In this document: positions 54,247 through 64,000 of the stretch, piece by piece
Layout of the letters: each line of letters begins with the position of its first letter
Numbering within the stretch: the stretch's first letter is position 1
Assembly: GCA_012934845.2 (NCBI GenBank)
Contig: WNNJ02002007.1
Location: forward strand, 1-64,000
DNA: 64,000 bases
Origin: Pomphorhynchus laevis
Lineage: Eukaryota; Acanthocephala; Palaeacanthocephala; Echinorhynchida; Pomphorhynchidae
Direction: 5' to 3'
Position numbers and translations under genes: made by a program
Notes under the pieces: model-generated
The model's database searches: none
Told to the model about the DNA's origin: nothing
What the model saw: the letters and a program-made list of their open reading frames with translations, nothing else

Positions 54247-54777
54247 CAATCCAGTTCCAGATCAATCCAGTTCCAGATCAATCCAGTTCCAGATCAATCC
54301 AGTTCCAAATCAATCCAGTTTCAGATTAATCCAGTTCCAGATCAATCCAGTTCCAGATCAATCCAGTTCCAGATCAATCCAGTTCCAGATCAATCCAGTT
54401 CCAGATCAATCCAGTTCCAGATCAATCCAGTTCCAGATCAATCCAGTTCCAGATCAATCCAGTTCCAGATCAATCCAGTTCCAGATCAATCCAGTTCCAG
54501 ATCAATCCAGTTCCAGATCAATCCAGTTCCATATCAATCCAGTTCAAGATCAACCCAGTTTCAGATCAATCCAGTTCCAAATCAATCCAGTTCCAGATCA
54601 ATCCAGTTCCAGATCAATCCAGTTCCAGATCAATCCAGTTCCAGATCAATCCAGTTCCAGATCAATCCAGTTCCAGATCAATCCAGTTCCAGATCAATCC
54701 AGTTCCAGATCAACCCAGTTCCATATCAATCCAGTTCCAAATCAATCCAGTTCCAAATCAATCCAGTTCCAGATCAA
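54247..54777 (+). repeat. 16-base minisatellite, about 33 copies
   Basis: The unit is CAATCCAGTTCCAGAT. Most copies are exact, with scattered variants (for example CAACCCAGTT, TTCCAAAT, TTCCATAT), and the variants cluster toward both ends. It stops about 25 bases before the GC-richer leader of the family C LINE. Copy number is counted from length (about 530 bases). Confidence 0.95.
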
Positions 54778-54809
54778 ATCAGCAAATTAAACAGTTTTAA
54801 CACACAAGG

Positions 54810-55750
54810 ACGTCGATGGGAGGACGTAAGAAGACATCTACGACCGACACCAACTGCGCTCAACTACAAGTACAGTGCTTGGCACACGACTGCAGCGTCT
54901 AGACTACAATCGCATGCGACAACAGTAAGTCTAAAGAAGATTTCCTATGCGGCTTTTATGCCAACAAACTCATAAGCGACCTATCCCAAAAGAACATATC
55001 AACCTCCAACGTATCCACTCAAACCACTCCAGTCGTTGCTGATAACCTCTGTCAACCCACTGATCCTGTCATCACATGCACTTCTAATCACATGTCTTCA
55101 CATCCCGACACCCCCGTATTTTCGCTTCTGTCTCGTTTCTCAATAACCTACATCCCTCAATCAAAATCACCTCCATCAACCTCCACAATCCTTCCACTCA
55201 TAACCTCTCCTCACATCGCTCACCACACTCTCTATCAAATCCTCTTTGTCTTCCGCTGTCAAACCTACTCCCTTGATATCCTCAACTCCCAGCTCTCCTA
55301 TCGTGATCTCACCAACTCACGTTACTCGTCATCCTTTACGGAAACGCTTTCCTTCTCGCGATCGTTGCGTCATCGTCACTAATATCACTCCTTCCACCTC
55401 TTTATCTCCACAAGCACGTCTCGACCACGATGTTTCCGCATTCAGATCCATCCTCTCGTCTCTTGTTCTTGCGGATACCCATCCTTTTTTAACAACATCT
55501 CTGCTGTCGCATTCATCCGCCTAAATAAATCTTCTCAATCTAATCCTTCCCAGCCCCCTCTCCTAAAAATTGTTTTCAAGCATTGCTCTCACGCGTCTTC
55601 TGTCCTCTCCCAACGATTCAAACTCATGTCCTCTTCAGCCAGTCGCATTTTCCCGATCGCACCCCCTCCGAAATCGCTCAACTCTCATCTGCCCGCATCG
55701 AAAAACGCCGTCGCGAGGAAAACGGCAAAACATCTCTCTTCATCCGAAAC
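54810..55750 (+). pseudogene. LINE family C ORF1 (gag-like)
   Basis: The first codons read MGGRKKTSTTDTNCAQLQVQ then CLAHDCSV, a Cys/His-rich start like the zinc or PHD-type finger at the N-terminus of L2-type ORF1 proteins. After a stop the frame continues with SKEDFLCGFYANKLISDLSQ, then a Ser/Pro/Thr-rich segment (HPDTPVFSLLSRFS). A later frame (55570-55750) has SHPLRNRSTLICPHRKT. Several frame changes. Confidence 0.45.
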
Positions 55751-55769
55751 ATCGACGGAAATTTTCAAG

Positions 55770-56520
55770 TTGTCCGCACCCGCCCAAAAATTCGATGGCT
55801 CTACATCTTCCCTATACGTCTTCTCCACTAGCCTTTATCACCACCCCACGCGGTTTCCGCCTCGGCCTCCTCAACACTAGATCTATTCTCAATAAATCCG
55901 ATTTCATCCTCAACTTATTCACCAAGCAACCAATCGATCTCTTCTGCCTCACCGAATCCTGGCACTCCGATTATGACGACCTCTCCATCTGCCGTTGGCT
56001 CTCTGCCAATTGCTCACTAGTGGAATCAGCTCGCCACATCAGCAAATCCATTTCTAAATTCTCTAATCATGGCGGCATTGTCGCATTCACCCGTCACTCC
56101 GCGTCTATTTGCAAAATCACTTCCCTTTCAGTCATTGCTCTTTTGGACTGCCAACTTGTCGTTCTTCTAACCTGATCACTCTAGATCTCGCCATTGTATA
56201 CCGTCCTGGTACATCTGCTCCTACCTCCTTATTTTTTACCAAACTCGCTGACCTTCTGTCCCACTGTTCTTTGTCCTCCATCAATTTAATCGTTCTTCGC
56301 GACTTCAACATCCGCCTCGACCGCCCCTCTTCCACCAAGTCCATCCAGTTCATCAACATTCTATCCAACTTAAACTACAACCCATCTCAACTGCTTCACA
56401 CATATCTTTGGTGGGGCACTCGACATCATTGCTGTCCTCGATCATTTTGCAGCCTACACCTTACTGTCCATTTTCGATCCTGGTCTATTCGATCACTTTC
56501 TCGTCACCCTTGAAATCGCT
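55770..56520 (+). pseudogene. LINE family C endonuclease
   Basis: Motifs: RGFRLGLLNTRSILNKSDFI (N-terminal strand with NxRS), QPIDLFCLTESWHSDYD (LTEsW), HGGIVAFTRHS (GG), DLAIVYRPGTSAPTSLFFTK (YRP), INLIVLRDFNIRLDRPSS (GDFN with Arg for Gly). This is the standard order for L2/CR1-type apurinic endonucleases. A frame change separates the first half from the YRP block near 56170. Confidence 0.75.
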
Positions 56521-57689
56521 CACAAACACACCCCTCCTCACACACCTACAATCCTACGTCGCTCTTGGAGAAATCTTGACCGCTCCCTTATCCGCTTTGC
56601 CTTACTCAAATCGTCTCTATCCTATCCCACAATAGCATATTCCTCTACTCACAATCTCGCCTTTCTTTTCGACTCTAAACTCACATCAATTCTCGATCTT
56701 CTCTTGCCCTTTAAGCCTCACCCACACCGTCGCTTGCACCGTGCCCTATGGTTTGACTTCCAATGCCTACTCCCAAATCGTCGACTCCGTCATGCTTTTC
56801 GAGTCTGGAATCGCTCTCTCAGACGTGATTTACGCTCGATCACTCCGTCTTTCCGTGATTCCTATCTTGCTCATCGCCGGTCTCATCTCAACCTACTACG
56901 TACCAAATGCAACTCCTTCTGGCAGCATAAAATCATCACTTCATTCAACTCTAAGACTCTCTAGCATACTTTTAACTCAATCCTTGATCGCTCTTCTTCG
57001 ACGTGCAACATCAATGCCCTTAATTATTCGTCATTTCTCCAGACCAAAGTATCCACGTTGACCTCTCAAACCAGGTATCCATCCTATTTCACTGTGCCCA
57101 GTCTAGCCTCATCCTTCCGGAACTCTTCATCTTCTCCCTGTCTCACCTACCGAGGTCTCATCTGTTCTCATGTCCTTGCCAAGCAAAACCTCACCTGACG
57201 ATCCCCTGCCCACCCACATACTTAAATCCATATGCTCATCGATATCCCCTTCTAGCTATCGCTCGACCCCTCCCTTCCTTCTAGCTATCGCCCCATTTCA
57301 CTACTCCCTACTCTTTCTAAACTCTTAGAACGCCTCATCTTAATACAGATCAACGCTTATCTCTCCTCATCCAATCTGTACCCTCCTTTCCAATCCTTCA
57401 CATCTCCCTCGACATCTCCTCCACCATCAACATTGTCGACCACTCCGTCCTCATTTCTCGCCTTCGTTTTGATTTCTACTTTTCGTCCTCCTCCGTAGCA
57501 TGGTTTGCCTCTTATATATATCCGAACGTTCGTTTCGCGTCTGTTTAAATTCATCATCCTCTCCTCCCATCCCTATTTTTTGCGTGGTCCCACAAGGTTC
57601 AGTCCTAGGTACCCTGCTTTTCTCTTTCCCGCTTGGCGATCTCTCTCCGCTTATCAAACCTTACTCCTTTAACGTCATGAAATACGTCG

Positions 57690-57714
57690 ATGACGCACTG
57701 ATGCAGTGCGTCAT
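57690..57714. repeat. 11-bp inverted repeat at LINE break
   Basis: ATGACGCACTG, spacer ATG, CAGTGCGTCAT. The left arm is LINE sequence next to the catalytic YVDD codons and the right arm begins non-LINE sequence. Confidence 0.8.
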
Positions 57715-57734
57715 TTCTTTGGACCTTACCTAAG

Positions 57735-58400
57735 TATTCGATATATAGCAGACCATTATATTCTTTTAACTTACCGTCGATGTCGATATAGCTTATATTC
57801 TGTATCTGCGTGTGTTTTACATCCTACCTCTTTGAACGCACATATTCTGTTTGTTATGGCTCATATACTTGGAATTAATCTATTGTCCTGCACAAATTGC
57901 CTTATCGAGGTGCTGAATTACTTAAAGTCTTTAAAATTAATCATTAAACTTGATAAATCTAAGTTAATATTGATAATTCCTTGATGCAGCAACAAAACAA
58001 CCTTTCATTGTCCCTCTTTGTTCGCTAAAAAGTTCGTTCATACTTCTTTCTTTATCGTGACTTCCGATGAATTTGCAAAGTTGTTGATCCTCACATCTGT
58101 AAACAACTAATTTCTTTCTTATCTTTCTTCAGAACGATTATTGTCTTGGCCTACTCATCAGCTTACCTAATACTTTCTTACACCCATTTTAACCCATTTT
58201 TTATACTTTCGCCAAAAGCCTTGTTCACATTACTAACAATCTCTTTCTACTCAATAGTCCGAACATTTCGCAACGTGCTGCGATCCGCTTACTATTCCTT
58301 ATTTTTAGAATCCATACACAACCAGTTTTTATGTCAATATTCTAACTTACGAGTTATCTAGCATATTGTCTCTAATCATGAGGTCTAATAACACAGGTCG
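57735..58400 (+). pseudogene. Possible decayed LINE C-terminal region
   Basis: Pyrimidine-rich DNA whose translation resembles L2-type post-palm sequence (for example PKALFTLLTISFYSIVRTFR and VLRSAYYSLFLES, compare the domain at 2770-2870). Stops are frequent. It may be the remainder of another family related to C. Confidence 0.3.
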
Positions 58401-58568
58401 TCACACTATCCAATATATTACACTAATTTTAGTATACTTGATTCAATATAGATGTATAAGTCGTTATGAATTATTTTCCAAAAAATCGTTTCTCCTCCTT
58501 TCGTATATTCAAACACATTATCCTATCCCATATTCTCTCATCTTAATGTCGTTTGGTCTTTCCCTATG

Positions 58569-58570
<2 letters not shown>

Positions 58571-58641
<71 letters not shown>
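58571..58641 (+). repeat. (AT)n microsatellite
   Basis: About 35 uninterrupted TA repeats. Confidence 0.98.
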
Positions 58642-58643
<2 letters not shown>

Positions 58644-58923
58644 TATCGCTGACCAACAGTAAAGCTCGATTGTGACATCAATCTATCGATATCGGTCATG
58701 CTCACGATGTTTGTATTTCTATTTTGTAAAACTAAATTTGTAATTTAGTGAACTGTAAGTTAACGTATAATTACAATAGCCAATTTATATTAAACCAATA
58801 TTACATTCAAACATTTCGATAATTGATGTTCATTACTATTAGCTTGTGCAGGGAGCACAAAAGTCTGAACAATGCCATTTGTCAAATAAAAAATTGCACC
58901 TGTCAAGTATTTTAAATTTTAAA

Positions 58924-59097
58924 TAATTATTAAAGCTGGATCAAAGAAGAGTGGGAATTATTTTTGATATTTCGCTAACCTCTGTTAACATCTTCAGAAA
59001 AGAAGTTAGCATCTTTTCTGAAGATGCTAACAGAAGTTAGCGAAATATCAAAAATAATTTCCTCTTTCCTTTGATCCAGCTCCAATAATTATTTATC
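58924..59097. mobile_element. Foldback element family F, copy 3
   Basis: About 170 bases; arms of about 75 bases from TTAAAGCTGGATCAAAG to CTTTGATCCAGCTCCAATAA. Both arms carry the hammerhead-like core: plus strand 59018-59049 (CTGAAGA, T, GCTAAC, AGAA, GTTAGC, GAA, ATATC) and minus strand 58966-58997. In the plus-strand one stem II is a perfect 6 bp. Confidence 0.75.
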
Positions 59098-59099
59098 AA

Positions 59100-60295
59100 T
59101 CATGATAAATTATCAACCATTTAAAATTTTAATACAATTTTAAATTATTTTATTAAACTGAGCTAATAATACAATCGCTTGGTTGTCGTCCTTCTTCTAT
59201 AGCAATATACAGCCAAAGCAAGTACTTTGATACCCTTTGATAGTCATTTATATGTTATCAATGTCAACTATTGCAGTGATCGTTATGGGCACCCACCTTA
59301 CTTGTGTCGGAAGGATACTTATAATATGAAAAGTATTTGCTCAACTTATGTCAAATGGATTTCATGCTGATTAATTAACCATTCTATTCGAGTCTAGGTG
59401 ATGAGCAATTGTATTCATCAATATAACAGTCAATCCAAGAGTACTTTTTTCCTGTTTTGGGATACTTACCTTTTAGCTTACATGTAAAAATGTTATTTCT
59501 GAAATATCTTCAATCAAACTTATTCTACTGATATTTTAAAGATAAGGCTTACAGTCAGTTGCACGCATGATGTTGTCCTATTACAATATAACATCGATGA
59601 GTTGCACAGTAAGGATCATTCAAACATTTTCAAATATACATTTTTGAAAGTTTTCTTATCTGAGGAAATGCCGTAAAGCATTTTTCACGCCAGAAAATTA
59701 ATTACATTGTCATATATTTATACTTGAGATGGTCCTCGATTAAAATGCGTTTACGATTTGTTGATTTTGTGTGCATTTGAAACATACTCCGTGATAGAAA
59801 TGATTATTCTCAAATCAAACCTTCTAAGCTTTAGCAAACGCAACGGACATCGTAGTCACTCCTAAATTTGACGACATTAATCATGTGCAAATTACCGAGG
59901 ACTATTGTCGTTCATAACACGTCATATTATAGTGGAATGAGCGTCCAAATGTGCATATCGATGATCGGTTACGCTTTAGATAGAAATTATGAAAATGGCT
60001 TTAAGCGTTGGATGTATATCCAACGTATATATCTAATGTATAACGATTTTTATAATGTCTCAGCAGTATATTTATAAAGTTTAGTTCTTAATATGAGAGT
60101 AAAACAAAGTAAAGAGGAAATACATTTATATTAAGGATTTTCCTTTATCACTAGGAACAAATTCAATTGAACTTCTTTTAGCTTATTTAATTAACTAAAA
60201 CTGATTAAATCGATTATTTTAAAAGAAAATTTTTACCAGCAAACATGCATGACAAGTTATAAGTCGCGGAATGAAATTTAAAATTATCAAGAACT
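59100..60295. other. Unassigned
   Basis: No gene I can support. A frame after a strong acceptor-like CGTCCTTCTTCTATAG (59200) reads NVNYCSDRYGHPPYLCRKD and ends at a possible donor AAAAGTATTT, but no family or partner exon is recognised. On the minus strand AAAAGGTAAGTATCC near 59470 is a good donor sequence. A 69-codon frame at 59868-60077 is also unassigned. Confidence 0.3.
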
Positions 60296-60302
60296 TCTTT
60301 TA

Positions 60303-60405
60303 TCAGATTCAAATACCTCCTCCGTTCCCACCTTCTCGACACATTATTTAGATTGTTTTTAGTGGTCATGTAAGCGTGCGCCAGCACGCATTTGCTACAT
60401 AAAAC
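60303..60405 (+). mobile_element. LINE family C 3'-end fragment
   Basis: Matches 3160-3245 of copy 1: CCGTTCCCACCTTCTCG, then TTTTAGTGGTCATGTAAGCG and TGCGCCAGCACGCATTTGC. Only the last codons and stop region are present. Confidence 0.75.
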
Positions 60406-60424
60406 TAAATTTATTTTTCCGTTG

Positions 60425-61300
60425 AAATTCGATCTCACACCACATTTCGATGTCGTCAGCAAAGGCTAAACACGGACAATGGAGTTGTGTGAGTAAACTG
60501 TTCATGAACATGTTAAACAATAAAGGTTCTAGTACAGAACCCTGAAGAACTCCTGACGTAATTAAATGTGGTGAGGATAGGGTACTACCAACTCGTACTC
60601 TGAAAGATCTGTTAGATAGAAAATCTCTAATCCATCCTATAACTGAGCTATTAATGCCGTAGCTGGCCACTGTTTGAATGAGGAGACTATGGGGAACACG
60701 ATCAAACGCACGACTAAAATCGAACAGAATAACATCAACTGCCTTTCCTTGAGACATGGATTCAATCCAGGCCTCACGGGCTGACAAAAGGTTGGTAAGG
60801 CAAGAACGTCCTTTTCTGAAGCCATGTTGCATAAAGCTATGTTGACCTGATATGCTCAAGTGTTTGAATATATGTTCGTGGATGATCCTTTCCAGTACTT
60901 TACCCAAATGACTTGTAAGAATTATAGCTCGATAGTTGTCTGCTAGCCGCGGGTCACACTTTTTGAATACCGGCATCATGATCGCACGCTTACATTCAGA
61001 CGGTACCTCCTTGCTATCTAGAGATGCCTGAAACAAGCTAGTGACTGAAGGAGCCAAATGTTGACTCAACACCCTGAGTAGATGCGGATGAATATCATCA
61101 GGACCTGAAGAATATAAAGACGACAAATGTGATAAACTTCAAGCCACATCATCCACATAGATTATAATGGGAGTACGCGTACTTTGACGAACATATGACC
61201 AAAAGCGTTTGGGCGAGCTATTTAAAGATTACACAATTTGGTCCTCATACTCCATACATTTCTTAATTCTGGGGCGTTTATATGCATTTAGAGCAAGTTT
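60425..61300 (-). pseudogene. CR1-type LINE RT fragment
   Basis: Motifs: SPKRFWSYVRQSTRTPI (linker), SSGPDDIHPHLLRVLSQHLA (GPD box), CKRAIMMPVFKKCDPRLADN (VFKK), YRAIILTSHLGKVLERIIHE, QHGFRKGRSCLTNLLSAREA, VDVILFDFSRAFDRVPHSLL (motif A), GVLQGSVLEPLLFNMFM (motif B), LAFADDIEMWCE (motif C, ADD). One stop lies near 61136; the palm is otherwise open for 240 codons. The thumb and 3' end are missing: the copy breaks at about 60430 beside a family C fragment. Confidence 0.85.
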
Positions 61301-61389
61301 GAATTATTATTCATTGACCGCCAAAAGAGCAAAGCTCAAAACAGGAACATCATAGTGAAAAGAGATAGAAATAAAAAATAGTCAACAAA

Positions 61390-62990
61390 ATAGCTGAAAC
61401 AAGTCAGGATTCAAGGCGGAATTCAGCACGAAGATAATTTTTCAATTCTGATACATGTGTGGCCTCAACAACAGTAGATGGTAATTTATTCCAATGTTTG
61501 ACAATTCGATGTCTTATGTCACCTCGGTTCCGCTTCGGTCCCAGTTTGTGTACCAGTTTAAGCTTGTGTCCTCGTAGATTTTCATTAGCAGAAAGTGTAA
61601 ATAGAGGGTTAAAAACGTGCTTAAAAGAATGCAGTGTCCTCCACACCAACATCAAATCTGCTTTAATTAAGGACGTCTCAACATCGCATATGCCTAGAAC
61701 GTCTAGTCTCTGAGGGTAGGGAATATCTCGAATAGAAGAAACCATATGGCTAGCTTTACGGAGAATGCCCTCAAGTAAACGCAAATCACCCTTAGATTGT
61801 GGAAAGAATGCTGATGTTCATATAGCATATGAGAAAGGACAATCTAGGGTAACAGCACCCTAAATGAGTCAACATCTATTGAACCTAGCGTTCTGTGTAG
61901 TAGCCCTAGGATGCGTTGACATTTGCTTACAATATATCTTACATTAAGACCCGATGACAGATTATTAGATAATATAATACCGAGATCCTTGACTTGATCA
62001 ACATTCTTAATGGTAGCACCGCCTAAAGTGTACGAGCCAGAGTACATCTACTGACCTAAATGCATGTGATAGGACTTTTCTATGTTAATAGTAAGATCAT
62101 GTGAGTTGCACCACGAGTGTATAAAATCTATGTCCTTCTGAAGCCGGTTATGATCTGAAGGATCCCGAATACCATTCCAAATTTTGATATCATCGACGTA
62201 CATCAAAAATGAGCAATTGACATGACATATGTTATTGACATAAATGTTGAACAGAGTAGAACTTATGACTGAACCTTGAGGTACGCCACTTGACATTGTT
62301 TGCCAACGTGATAGTGTTTTTAGCTTTCACCGCAAATAACCTATCTTGGAGGAAACAATTTAACCATCGAAGGATACTACCTCTAATGCCCACATCAAAT
62401 AATTTACTAATTAAAATGGTATGATTAACCCTATCGAAGGCCTTTGATAAATCGAAAAACAGAATATCAACTCCGTGTCCAACCTTCAAGGAATCACACC
62501 AGCTAGCCTGTGCACTAACTAAATTAGTAGTAGTGGACGACCCATGTAGGAAACCATGTTGATGAACATTTAGAATACAATATTTTTCTAGGTATGATGT
62601 CAGAGAGCGCAAAATTAGCTTTTCCAGAATCTTGCATGTCTCACAAGTTAGACTCACTGGTCTATAATTTCCAGCAGCAGATCTTGAACCTTTCTTGAAA
62701 ATGGGCTTAATGGTTGCTTTTTTCCACTCAAAAGGTAAAATTCCTGAATCTATAAAGCAACGGTAAATAAGCCAAAGCGGAAAGCTTAGTGCTGATGCAG
62801 CCTCTCGCGATACGATCGATGGTATATTATCAGGACCACTAATGGACGAAGGTTTTGACTTTCTAAGCTCATCGAATACATTTAGAACATAGAATTCGAC
62901 ACTGGATAATATAGGGTGATCTATAATATCAGATGAAAGTAACTGATCGCTATCATTTGAAGGACTCGATACGCTAGGAAGTTCATAGTA
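61390..62990 (-). mobile_element. CR1-type LINE, RT and C-terminal half
   Basis: Motifs in order: SGPDNIPSIVSREAASALSF, EWKKATIKPIFKKGS, YRPVSLTCETCKILEKLILR, QHGFLHGSSTTTNLVSAQAS, ILFFDLSKAFDRVNHTILIS (motif A), SSGVPQGSVISSTLFNIYVN (motif B), SFLMYVDDIKIWN (motif C), INIEKSYHMHLGQ, VKDLGIILSNNLSS (thumb), then RDIPYPQRLDVLGICDVETS, ADLMLVWRTLHSF, LRGHKLKLVHKLGPKRNRGD and HRIVKHWNKLPSTVVEA. It ends at 61404 and is broken by a few frame changes (near 62290, 62045 and 61840). 5' truncated at about 62990. A different copy from the one at 60425-61300. Confidence 0.9.
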
Positions 62991-63038
62991 AAAACATAAA
63001 AAAAACAGAAAATAAAGAAATAAAAGGTGAAACTGTCA

Positions 63039-63480
63039 TTATCGTGATTTAATAATTGCCTTGAACTTCTGGACGGAACCGCTGTCGATTGTCGATGCAT
63101 GAAGATTGTTCCACAGGTCAGCAATGCGATCACTTATCGTAACACAATTTGTTTTGGGACGGAGTCTGCGCTTTATCATAAGTCTGTGGCCTCGTAGTCG
63201 ACCCGGTGGACGAATTGTAAACATAGACTTCGAAACATGTCCAGGTATAGACAGTGACCGCCATACATACACTAGGTCGGCGTCAGACAGCGAACGTTCA
63301 ACAGTGTGTACATTCAACAATGCCAGTCTCTGGGTATAGTTGAAAGATCTAATACCCCGTTTGACTAGAAGAGATCGTTTTACTAGAAGAGATCGTAGGG
63401 ACGCATCCACCCATACAGGATGCTTCAGTCTTTTTCGAATTGAGCATACAGGTGTATGTGTCAATAATATTGAGAGTAAA
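63039..63480 (-). pseudogene. CR1-type LINE C-terminal fragment
   Basis: A 141-codon frame with SIRKRLKHPVWVDASLRSLL, SFNYTQRLALLNVHTVERSL, ADLVYVWRSL, GRLRGHRLMIKRRLRPKTN and RIADLWNNLHASTIDSGSVQ. The layout equals that of 61404-61784 (QRL..L...VE.....AD...VWR.L, LRGH, W..L). It carries a local doubling SLLVKRSLLVKR, encoded by a duplicated 18 bases near 63355-63395. It abuts the next copy at 62990-63035. Confidence 0.8.
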
Positions 63481-63484
63481 GTAT

Positions 63485-64000
63485 TTCGGAAAAAGTCCCA
63501 CGCTTCTGTATTCCTAAAATATAATCAAATTAAAAATAGGAAATGTGTAGGTATTATATGAAATATAATACCTACAAAAATACCTAATTTAGATAAAATC
63601 GATTAACTAACAAGATTCCCCATCAGCTTTTTCAAATTTAGATATGAGGTAATATTATTACCTTAGAAAAATAACGATCGTATCGAATAAGAGGAAGATT
63701 TGCGTAAACCTAGCTTTAAACCAAAAATTAGTAAATAAAAAAATAAGTCGATACGAACTCTGTTGCACTCAGTATTTGCTTTTTGTATACTTGCTTTTAA
63801 TAAAGATCTACAATGCAACGCTAAACAATATGTTATCTCATGTAGCTATGAATGCGCAGTCGTCGTTTGATTGAAAATTATAGCAATGTAAGCAACTCGG
63901 TCGTTTTCGCCGGATTAAGATATCTAAAATTATATTTTCACTGTCAATAGTATTTAAAAAGCCGAACTCAAGGACCGATGATGCAGATTTGAGTTCTAAT
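63485..64000. other. AT-rich end of window, nothing recognised
   Basis: A short palindrome GTAGGTATTATATGAAATAT then ATAATACCTAC lies at 63547-63575. No supported gene. Confidence 0.5.

Larger units (their letters stand above)
54785..57730 (+). mobile_element. L2-like LINE family C, copy 2 (5' and central part)
   Basis: Order: leader and ORF1 start (54800-55090), ORF1 (to about 55750), endonuclease (55770-56520), RT start (57280-57730). The DNA is rich in C and T on the plus strand and far less AT-rich than its flanks. Frames are broken many times. It ends within the palm directly after the YVDD codons (57683-57694), at an 11-bp inverted repeat. Copy 1 at 1976-3295 supplies the complementary 3' half. 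Confidence 0.8.

Noticed and set aside
54247-54777. Regular repeat array as a possible CRISPR
   Set aside because: The 16-base units are directly adjacent with no unique spacers, and the window is clearly animal DNA. It is a minisatellite.
55246-57657. Many overlapping long frames on both strands
   Set aside because: They are by-products of the C/T-rich LINE family C sequence, which has few stops in several frames.
59201-59325. Exon after a strong pyrimidine tract on the plus strand
   Set aside because: Acceptor and donor look real, but the encoded peptide matches nothing and a partner exon is not identifiable; could be chance.

Overview
The window is eukaryotic, almost certainly from a small-intron invertebrate animal. 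It is very AT-rich (I judge above 70 percent A+T by eye), gene-poor and built mainly from layered retroelements: Penelope-like elements (PLEs), several APE-type LINEs, tRNA-derived SINEs and short foldback repeats. I cannot name the species. CR1-type and Penelope-type elements, hammerhead ribozymes, introns of about 50 bases and a possible trans-splice acceptor would fit a spiralian such as a flatworm or rotifer relative, but this is a guess.

The one host gene I can defend is a four-exon synaptobrevin/VAMP (R-SNARE) gene on the minus strand (53247 down to 50924). It was found by reading splice sites rather than long frames. Its exons join in phase to a 94-residue protein with the central R-SNARE arginine, the Trp-Trp juxtamembrane pair and a 21-residue C-terminal membrane anchor. 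Two introns are about 50 bases; the first is 1.9 kb and holds a LINE fossil and a 170-base tandem repeat.

Layout. 1-1.9 kb: remains of PLEs in both orientations, with a textbook minimal hammerhead ribozyme at 217-258 (minus). 2.0-3.3 kb: 3' half of an L2-like LINE. 3.38-4.48 kb: compact element with one intact 227-codon acidic, Cys-rich reading frame of unknown function. 4.7-8.4 kb: AT-rich, one mariner fossil. 8.4-12.0 kb: nearly full-length APE LINE (family A, minus), with shorter copies at 13.9-14.3 and 26.5-27.8 kb. 14.9-16.3 kb: best copy of an AT-rich PLE reverse transcriptase (family N). 17.4-20.3 kb: APE LINE (family B). 20.3-25.1 kb: extremely AT-rich and empty. 25.1-26.5 kb: cluster of foldback elements carrying hammerhead-like cores. 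28.7-29.8 kb: 1.1-kb unit between long inverted repeats. 30.9-33.1 kb: foldbacks, tRNA-SINE pair and a second hammerhead-like motif. 33.1-35.4 kb: family N PLE fragments. 36.3-41.0 kb: inverted, near-identical copies of a Penelope element with RT, GIY-YIG endonuclease and terminal repeat. 41.2-41.8 kb: inverted SINE pair. 43.5-49.9 kb: more family N copies, two of them sharing the same internal deletion. 50.9-53.2 kb: the VAMP gene. 54.2-57.7 kb: L2-like LINE preceded by a 16-base minisatellite of about 33 copies. 60.3-63.5 kb: three CR1-type LINE fragments on the minus strand.

The recurring theme is small self-cleaving-RNA architecture (CTGANGA, hairpin, GAAA) in unrelated repeat contexts: one strong hammerhead, one good candidate, and several degenerate or variant ones, some with the same extra base before stem II.
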